A stretch of DNA of 64,000 nt from Verrucomicrobiota bacterium (GTDB lineage Bacteria > Verrucomicrobiota > Verrucomicrobiia > Chthoniobacterales > SZAS-18), in NCBI GenBank assembly GCA_019241085.1, contig JAFAXH010000144.1:1-64000 (forward strand), given 5' to 3'. The notes beneath the pieces are model-generated. The model did no database searches. It saw nothing but the letters and a program-made list of their open reading frames with translations, and was not told where the DNA came from. Shown here in pieces: positions 59,206-64,000 of the stretch (the stretch's first letter is position 1; every line of letters starts with the position of its first letter). The translations under genes were made by a program, and so were the position numbers.

Positions 59206-59218
59206 GTGCACGCACGCA

Positions 59219-60394
59219 TCAGACTCGCAGTGCGGCGAGGATCACGTCCGCGGCATTGGCGGCGGCGGTGCTGGTGCGGGGAAGGTCATCGCCGCTCAAA
59301 ATTTGGACGACGGCGCGCAGCTCGGCGGCTTGTTTGGTGCGCGCGTTGTCGGTGTCGTCGAGCAAGCGTTTGACCTCGGCGGCGAGCGCAACGGGCTGAG
59401 CGTTGGCTTGCAAAAACTCACGCGCGATTTCTTTGCCGGCGAGCAGATTAATCATGCCCAGAAACGGCACGCGCACGACGGCGCGGCCGACCCACCAAGT
59501 CAGCGACGCGACGCGATAGACGATGGCCAGCGGCAGCCCGAAAAACGCCGCCTCGACGGTGGCCGTGCCGGAGGCGACGAGACCGACGGCGGCAGTTTGC
59601 ATCAAACGCCGCGACGCGCCGGGCGGCAGGATGGCGCACTCCGCGTCGGTCCAAGCGGGAGCGAGGCTCGCGCGGATGGCGCGCAACTCCTCCACGCGCT
59701 CAGGCGTCGCTGCGGGCGTGGCGAAACGGAGGTGCGGACGTTCGCGGCGCAACACGCGCGCGGTTTCGAGCAAGACGGGGAAAATCTTGCGCACCTCGCG
59801 TCCGCGGCTGCCGGGAAAGAGGCCGATCAAATCCGCTTCGCGCACGCTGCCGGCAGGCAGCCGCTCGGCTTCCAGTTGTTCGAGCAAAGGATGGCCGGCG
59901 AAGATCGTGCGCAGGCCGGATTTTTCGTAGAGCGTTTTTTCAAACGGAAAAATGCAGATCATCAAATCGAGCAGCCGCGCCATGAGCGGGATGCGTCCGC
60001 GATGCCAGGCCCAGACCTGCGGGCTGATGTAGTAAATGAGCTTGCCGCGGTAGCCGGCGCGGCGCAGAGCCTTGGCCAGACGCAGGTTGAAACCCGGATA
60101 GTCGATGAGCACGACGGCGGCGGGTTTTTGGGAAAAAATTTCGTCGAGCACGCGGCGGAATTGCGCGCGGAACCAGCCGTAATTTTTCAGCACTTCCCAC
60201 AAGCCGACGACGGCTGCTTGGTCGGTCCAGTTTTCGAGCAAATCGCCAGCGATGGCGCGCATCTGCGCTCCGCCGCGTCCGGCGAAAACCAGCTTCTCGG
60301 GCGCGCTTTCGCGCAACGCGTGCAGGAGCGCGGCGCCGTGCGTGTCGCCGCTCAATTCGCCAGCGAGGAAGTAGAGCGTCGTGGGCGGATTCAA
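59219..60394 (-). CDS. lpxB: Lipid-A-disaccharide synthase
   Basis: The 391-residue glycosyltransferase shows the LpxB pattern: LYFLAGELSGDTHGAALLHAL, AAVVLIDYPGFNLRLAKAL, IYYISPQVWAWHRGRIPLMA, FPFEKTLYE, FAGHPLLEQL and LFPGSRGREVRKIFPVLLE. It joins UDP-2,3-diacylglucosamine and 2,3-diacylglucosamine-1-phosphate in lipid A synthesis at the inner membrane. The TTG at 60394 was chosen since a GAGG sequence lies 10 bp upstream and NPPTTLYFLAGE is the conserved start; the frame is open to 60424. Same strand as the oxidoreductase and lpxI genes. Confidence 0.93.
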   Translation of the reverse strand: MNPPTTLYFLAGELSGDTHGAALLHALRESAPEKLVFAGRGGAQMRAIAGDLLENWTDQAAVVGLWEVLKNYGWFRAQFRRVLDEIFSQKPAAVVLIDYPGFNLRLAKALRRAGYRGKLIYYISPQVWAWHRGRIPLMARLLDLMICIFPFEKTLYEKSGLRTIFAGHPLLEQLEAERLPAGSVREADLIGLFPGSRGREVRKIFPVLLETARVLRRERPHLRFATPAATPERVEELRAIRASLAPAWTDAECAILPPGASRRLMQTAAVGLVASGTATVEAAFFGLPLAIVYRVASLTWWVGRAVVRVPFLGMINLLAGKEIAREFLQANAQPVALAAEVKRLLDDTDNARTKQAAELRAVVQILSGDDLPRTSTAAANAADVILAALRV

Positions 60395-60410
60395 GCGGAA
60401 ACGATCCTCA

Positions 60411-60492
60411 CGCAAAGACGCCAAGACGCAAAAGGGCTGAGAAAAAATTTGTAAATCTTATGCCTTTCTTCGCGGCTTTGCGTCTTGGCGGG
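60411..60492. repeat. Palindromic repeat (GCCAAGACGCAAA family)
   Basis: GCCAAGACGCAAA and TTTGCGTCTTGGC pair perfectly, with further imperfect pairing outward (60411-60436 and 60463-60492). It lies directly upstream of lpxB and overlaps the possible longer 5' frame of that gene. Confidence 0.85.
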
Positions 60493-60524
60493 AAACTTGG
60501 AGCTTTTGACCAAACCGCACGCAT

Positions 60525-60630
60525 TGTCATCCTGAGCGAAGTCGAAGGATCTTTCGTGGCAAAGCGGAGAGAGATTTTCCACGTCTGACGCTTGGCACCG
60601 AAAGATCCTTCGACTTCGCTCAGGATGACA
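60525..60630. repeat. Inverted repeat of the GAGCGAAGTCGAAGGATC family (perfect arms)
   Basis: Arms of 32 bp (60525-60556 and 60599-60630) are perfect reverse complements with the TGTCATCCTGAGCGAAGTCG end. The family is also at 61-120 and 38299-38402. It lies in the leader between the oxidoreductase and lpxB genes. Confidence 0.92.
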
Positions 60631-60667
60631 GCAGAGGGAGTGTGGTGCGCGGCTTTGCAACAAGCTC

Positions 60668-61618
60668 TTATTGGCTGTTGACCGCCGCGATGCGTTCGGT
60701 GATTTCAATGGCCAATTCGAGCGCGGCGGCGGCTTGCGGGCCGGTGACTTTGGGCTGCGCGCCGGGGCCGCTGCGGATGCATTCGATGAAGGAAGCCAAC
60801 TCGCGTTTGAGCGGTTCGTCTTTTTCAATTTCCACGGCTTCGCGCGTGATCGCGCCGGCGGCGCGGCGGTAGATTTCGCCGGTCTGCGCGCCGTAATCGA
60901 GCGACAAATATGCGTCTTCCTGAAAGACGCGAATCTTGCGCATTTTCTCCGGCGAAATGCGGCTGGCGGTGATGTTCGCCACGCAGCCGTCGGCGAAGCG
61001 CAGGCGCGCGTTGGCGATGTCTTCGCCGCGCGAGAGCACGGGCACGCCGACGGCATCGACGCTCGCGATTTTCGAGCGGACGAGGTGCAGGATGATTTCC
61101 AAATCGTGAATCATCAAATCGAGCACGACGCCGATGTCGGTGGATCGGTTTGGGTAAGGCGAAAGCCGGTGGGCTTCGATGAATTTCGGCCGCGTGAGCA
61201 GCGTCTCCAGCGCGCCGAAGGCCGGGTTGAACCGCTCGATGTGGCCGACTTGCAAGACGCAGCCGCGCGCCTGCGCCAGCGCGGAGAGTGCGCGGGCGTC
61301 GGCGGTGGTTTCGGTAATCGGTTTTTCGACGAGCAGGTGCCTGCCGCGTTCGAGCAAAAATTGCGCGAGCGGGAAATGGGTCGGCGTCGGCGTGGCGACC
61401 GTGGCGGCGTCGATGCCGGCGGCGAAATCTTCGAGCGAATCGGCCACGCGCGCGCCGAGCGGGGCGGCGACGGCTTCCGCGGCGGCGCGGTCGGTGTCGA
61501 AGATCAAGGCCAGCCGCGCGCCGGCGTCGCCGAGTTCGGAATAAACCCGCGCGTGGCTACGTCCGATGTGGCCGACGCCGAGGACGCCGATGTTAAGAGG
61601 AGTGGAGGTTGCGCTCAC
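60668..61618 (-). CDS. Gfo/Idh/MocA-family oxidoreductase, GnnA-like by context
   Basis: The 316-residue protein has the dinucleotide-binding GVLGVGHIGRSHARVYSELG, the family EKP motif in HLLVEKPITET and a GHIERFNPAF sugar-site region; DLMIHDLEIILHL carries the conserved His. The gene is between lpxI and lpxB. In some bacteria a protein of this type (GnnA) oxidises the 3-OH of UDP-GlcNAc, so that GnnB can put in an amine for amide-linked lipid A acyl chains; that activity is inferred from location and no GnnB homologue is in the window. Other Gfo/Idh/MocA substrates are possible. Confidence 0.85.
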   Translation of the reverse strand: MSATSTPLNIGVLGVGHIGRSHARVYSELGDAGARLALIFDTDRAAAEAVAAPLGARVADSLEDFAAGIDAATVATPTPTHFPLAQFLLERGRHLLVEKPITETTADARALSALAQARGCVLQVGHIERFNPAFGALETLLTRPKFIEAHRLSPYPNRSTDIGVVLDLMIHDLEIILHLVRSKIASVDAVGVPVLSRGEDIANARLRFADGCVANITASRISPEKMRKIRVFQEDAYLSLDYGAQTGEIYRRAAGAITREAVEIEKDEPLKRELASFIECIRSGPGAQPKVTGPQAAAALELAIEITERIAAVNSQ

Positions 61619-61634
61619 GGTAAAAATTTTTTTA

Positions 61635-62462
61635 TCACGGCTCGGCGCGAACGCCCACGAGCGAGATGCGGTGTTGCTCGGCGAGCGCGGTCAGCGTTTC
61701 TTTTTCTAACAACAACGTGCGGCCGGCTTCGACGGCGATGACGGCCAGGCGCGCTTCAGCGGCGGTGGCGAGGGTGCGCGCGCCGATGACCGGCACGTCG
61801 AAGCGGAAATCCTGTTTGGGTTTGGAAACTTTCGCCAGGATCGCGCCGCCTTTCGGCCCGGCCAGGGTGCCGCCGCGGCGGATGGCGGCGTCGGTGCCTT
61901 CGAAGGCTTCGACGGCGAGGACGGTGCCGTTTTTCACCAGCACGGATTGGCCGATGTCGAGCGCGCTGGTCTGCCGGGCGACGCGCAGGGCGAGGTCCAC
62001 GTCGAGCCGCGCGCGCTTGCCCAAGTCTGGTCCGGCGATGGGACCGGCGGGGGCGAGCAGGTGTTCGAGAAAAGTCGTCGCCGGCAGCAGGGTGACGCCG
62101 ACGCGGGCGAGTTCGTCGGCGATGGCGCCGAAGAGCGATTCGGCGTTGCGCTCGCGCAGGCGGCTGAGCAGCAGGAGCGCTGGCAAATCGGGACGGAGGT
62201 CGAAGAGATTTTTTGGCGCGATCTGTCCGGCCATGATGGCGCGGGGGATTTCTTTTTTCTTAAAAAAACCGAGCAGCCGCCCGAGCTGGCCGACGCGCAG
62301 CCAGGAAACCTCGTCCACGGCGTTTTCCAAAGCCGGGTCGGTCTCGTCGGTGAACGCCACGGCGACGAGGCGCGCGACGCCGGCGGCGCGGGCGGCGCGC
62401 GCGAGAGTGAGCGGATAAACGCCGTTGCCCGCGATGATGCCGAGGGGGAGTTGGGACGACAC
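61635..62462 (-). CDS. lpxI: UDP-2,3-diacylglucosamine hydrolase LpxI (DUF1009)
   Basis: The 275-residue protein shows the LpxI features LGIIAGNGVYPLTLARAARA at the N-terminus, VGQLGRLLGFFKKKEIPRAIMAGQI, DIGQSVLVKNGTVLAVEAFEGTDAAIRRGG and the C-terminal GRTLLLEKETLTALAE. It cleaves UMP from UDP-2,3-diacylglucosamine, giving the substrate for LpxB, and is the alternative to LpxH in many bacteria. It is 16 bp upstream of the Gfo/Idh/MocA gene, with lpxB following. Confidence 0.93.
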   Translation of the reverse strand: MSSQLPLGIIAGNGVYPLTLARAARAAGVARLVAVAFTDETDPALENAVDEVSWLRVGQLGRLLGFFKKKEIPRAIMAGQIAPKNLFDLRPDLPALLLLSRLRERNAESLFGAIADELARVGVTLLPATTFLEHLLAPAGPIAGPDLGKRARLDVDLALRVARQTSALDIGQSVLVKNGTVLAVEAFEGTDAAIRRGGTLAGPKGGAILAKVSKPKQDFRFDVPVIGARTLATAAEARLAVIAVEAGRTLLLEKETLTALAEQHRISLVGVRAEP

Positions 62463-62516
62463 AGCGGGCGAAGGAAGAAAATGGCGGGGAGGGAAAATTT
62501 TTTCCGCGCCGTTCGT

Positions 62517-63452
62517 TTATTTCGCGTGGTGTTCGAGCGGGAGGCCGGCGGCGGCGAGCCGGTGGCGCAACTCGGTGCGTTTGCCCTCGCAGGCGACGAC
62601 GAAGCAGGAGCCGTCGAGCAGGCGCACGGCGGCGGACCAATTTTTCGGATCGCCGGAGAGGAATTTCCAGCGATCAGGCGGGTCGATGCTGACGCCGCGG
62701 CCCTCGGGGCGAAAGCAGAAGAAATAAAGATTGCCGGGCAGCGGCTCGCCGTCGCCGCCGGCGGCCTCGTTTTTCGCCACCGCCGGGCGGACGATCACCT
62801 CAACGGCCGGCTCGCCGCGATGCTCGATCATGCGGTAAGCCAGCGCAGTGCCGCCGGCCAATTCCGGCGGGACGCGGTAACGGTCAAAGTTGTAGCGCAT
62901 CATGAGCAGATCGCCCAGTTTGCCGCATTCAATCCCGACGCTGGACACGCCCTGAATGGCGAGCCAGCCGCGGCCTTGCGGGAGCGGTTCGGGCGTCGTG
63001 CCTGGCTTGGGCCGGGGCGTGCTGTCGGCCTTCGGCGGAGCGGGCCAGGCGTAGTCGATGAGCTGGGTGACATTTTCGTCGCCGGCGAAGCCGTTGTAGT
63101 GCGCGACGACCATCCAGGCGCCCCAGGCGATGAGGAAATTCCCCGCCAAAAGCGCGGCCAGAAACGCGGGATGCCGGAACAGTTGCCGCCAGGAAAATTG
63201 CCGCCGCCGCGCGCCGATCCAGTGCGCCTCGGCGCGTTGGGCGAGACCGGCCGGCAGCGGCACGGCATCGACGAGCGCGGCGACGCGGTTGTCCCAATCG
63301 GCCTGGAGTTCAAAGTCGCGGCGCAACTCCGGGTCGGCTTCCACGCGCTGGAGCGCGGTGCGCAGCAGCTTGTCGCCCTCGTCGCCGCCGTCGGGACGAC
63401 AGCAGGCGAGCAGGGCGCGGGTTTTGTCGTCGGAGAGGCGGGCGTCGGGCAT
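62517..63452 (-). CDS. Single-pass membrane protein, candidate anti-sigma factor
   Basis: The 311-residue protein has an acidic, soluble N-terminus of about 95 residues (KTRALLACCRPDGGDEGDKL, RTALQRVEADPELRRDFELQ), one membrane segment (FLAALLAGNFLIAWGAWMVVA, about 97-117) and an extracytoplasmic domain. The topology and its position 59 bp after an ECF sigma gene are those of an anti-sigma factor, although no zinc-binding HxxxCxxC motif is present. It is followed by lpxI on the same strand, 54 bp away. The start at 63452 was chosen because the longer frame is low-complexity. Confidence 0.7.
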   Translation of the reverse strand: MPDARLSDDKTRALLACCRPDGGDEGDKLLRTALQRVEADPELRRDFELQADWDNRVAALVDAVPLPAGLAQRAEAHWIGARRRQFSWRQLFRHPAFLAALLAGNFLIAWGAWMVVAHYNGFAGDENVTQLIDYAWPAPPKADSTPRPKPGTTPEPLPQGRGWLAIQGVSSVGIECGKLGDLLMMRYNFDRYRVPPELAGGTALAYRMIEHRGEPAVEVIVRPAVAKNEAAGGDGEPLPGNLYFFCFRPEGRGVSIDPPDRWKFLSGDPKNWSAAVRLLDGSCFVVACEGKRTELRHRLAAAGLPLEHHAK

Positions 63453-63511
63453 GTGCGGTGGAGTGGGCAACGAGCGACGCGCGGGGCAGCGGCAACTGGG
63501 TCCTTCGAGTT

Positions 63512-64000
63512 TCAGCAGGAAGTCAGGTCGGCGCCGTTCAACAGCCCGGCCATGGCGGGATGACCGCGCAACAAAGTGCGACCGCGGGTCAGCATCGCGG
63601 CCAGTTCGGTCTGGCGAACGCCGAGCACCTCGGCCAGCTCGACCGAGGGAAAAAGGAAGAGGTAAAACAGCGCCAGGGCGCAACGCTCGGGTTCCGGCAA
63701 CGGCGCAAACGCGGCGGCAATTTGCCCGGTGCCATTCTCATCGCCGTCGTCCGAGTCTTCCCCGGCGTCGTCGAGGGCGGCCGGCGGCGATGGCGCGGCG
63801 GGTTTGGAGCCGTTCTTTGCGACCGTCTGACGGCGGCAATGATTGCGCGCTTCGGCGAAGAGCCAGCGGGCGGCGCGGCGGGGACAGCGGAACTCGCTGA
63901 ATCGGCTGGCGGCCTGTTCGATGGTGAGGTCAAACACGCGCGCCGCAGCGCCGCCGTCGCCTGTGACCAGAAAGGCGAAGCGGTAGAGCGGAGCCAGGTA
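63512..64000 (-). CDS. ECF RNA polymerase sigma factor (partial, 5' end beyond window)
   Basis: The frame runs into the window edge at 64000; what is seen starts YLAPLYRFAFLVTGDGGAAA, the region 2 start of ECF sigma factors. It continues to region 4 (EPERCALALFYLFLFPSVEL, AEVLGVRQTELAAMLTRGRTLLRG), the helix-turn-helix that reads the -35 element. An acidic Asp/Glu-rich linker (DDAGEDSDDGDENG) connects the two. The 163 residues seen are most of the protein. It is followed by the putative anti-sigma gene. Confidence 0.85.
   Translation of the reverse strand, partial: YLAPLYRFAFLVTGDGGAAARVFDLTIEQAASRFSEFRCPRRAARWLFAEARNHCRRQTVAKNGSKPAAPSPPAALDDAGEDSDDGDENGTGQIAAAFAPLPEPERCALALFYLFLFPSVELAEVLGVRQTELAAMLTRGRTLLRGHPAMAGLLNGADLTSC

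Overview
The window reads as a chromosomal segment of a GC-rich, Gram-negative (diderm) bacterium, most likely of the PVC group and probably Verrucomicrobiota. This placement is inferred from gene content: a Tat-signal DUF1501 protein paired with a giant secreted DUF1800 protein, lipid A genes (lpxI, a Gfo/Idh/MocA oxidoreductase, lpxB), OprB, FadL and TonB-type outer membrane proteins, a bacterial Ras-like GTPase, and many dispersed palindromic repeats. No rRNA operon, phage or complete insertion sequence is present. Two tRNAs are present, Gly(GCC) and Leu(UAA).

Layout. 0-11 kb: a stand-alone 5'-3' exonuclease, two small methyltransferases (one resembling the ovothiol methyltransferase domain), an M29-like peptidase, an OprB porin, a MerR regulator divergent from an orphan ABC ATPase, an amidohydrolase and a large membrane protein. 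10.7-15 kb: a DNA glycosylase, then phenylalanine hydroxylase beside FolE2, a PTPS-type 6-pyruvoyltetrahydropterin synthase and an SDR. Together these look like a tetrahydrobiopterin synthesis-and-use cassette. 15-19.7 kb: trpC, a PH-domain membrane protein, a soluble histidine kinase translationally coupled to a Ras-like GTPase, and tRNA-Gly. 19.8-26.7 kb: a zinc regulon (TonB receptor, secreted HMA protein, ZnuB, ZnuC, ZnuA, Zur) with at least six near-identical 17-bp operators in two divergent promoter regions. 26.7-36 kb: an M14 peptidase, IF-1, an RRM protein, DUF2076, and the DUF1800/DUF1501 pair.

36-47.4 kb is a fatty-acid degradation locus: acyl-CoA oxidase/dehydrogenase, FadB-like protein, thiolase, acyl-CoA ligase, FadL, a hot-dog protein and an HSDL2-like SDR. 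An AT-richer gene of unknown function sits between the thiolase and fadB genes. 47.5-50.8 kb is a gluconate operon (gntK, gntP, 6-phosphogluconate dehydrogenase). A RelE-like toxin with its upstream partner, an SDR and a ribosome hibernation factor follow. At 53.1-53.8 kb lies what appears to be an integron gene cassette: a small ORF bounded by GTTAGGC and a full attC-like site, followed by a second cassette-like gene that has lost its 3' end. No integrase is visible. OsmC, an MFS transporter and tRNA-Leu come next.

The most unusual locus is 55986-59205. A GTG-initiated TIR-domain gene, whose C-terminal half looks like a degenerate STAND ATPase, lies 13 bp upstream of a membrane ATPase gene. 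The ATPase carries 27 perfect in-frame copies of a 12-bp repeat, giving an (xGLA)27 hydrophobic segment ahead of an intact P-loop/Walker B domain. This is a plausible, possibly undescribed two-component TIR/pore-like defence system. The window closes with lpxB, the oxidoreductase and lpxI, then a membrane protein that may be an anti-sigma factor and the 5'-truncated gene of an ECF sigma factor. At least five palindromic repeat families are scattered between genes. One of them, with hexameric TAATCN arms, occurs twice 44 kb apart.
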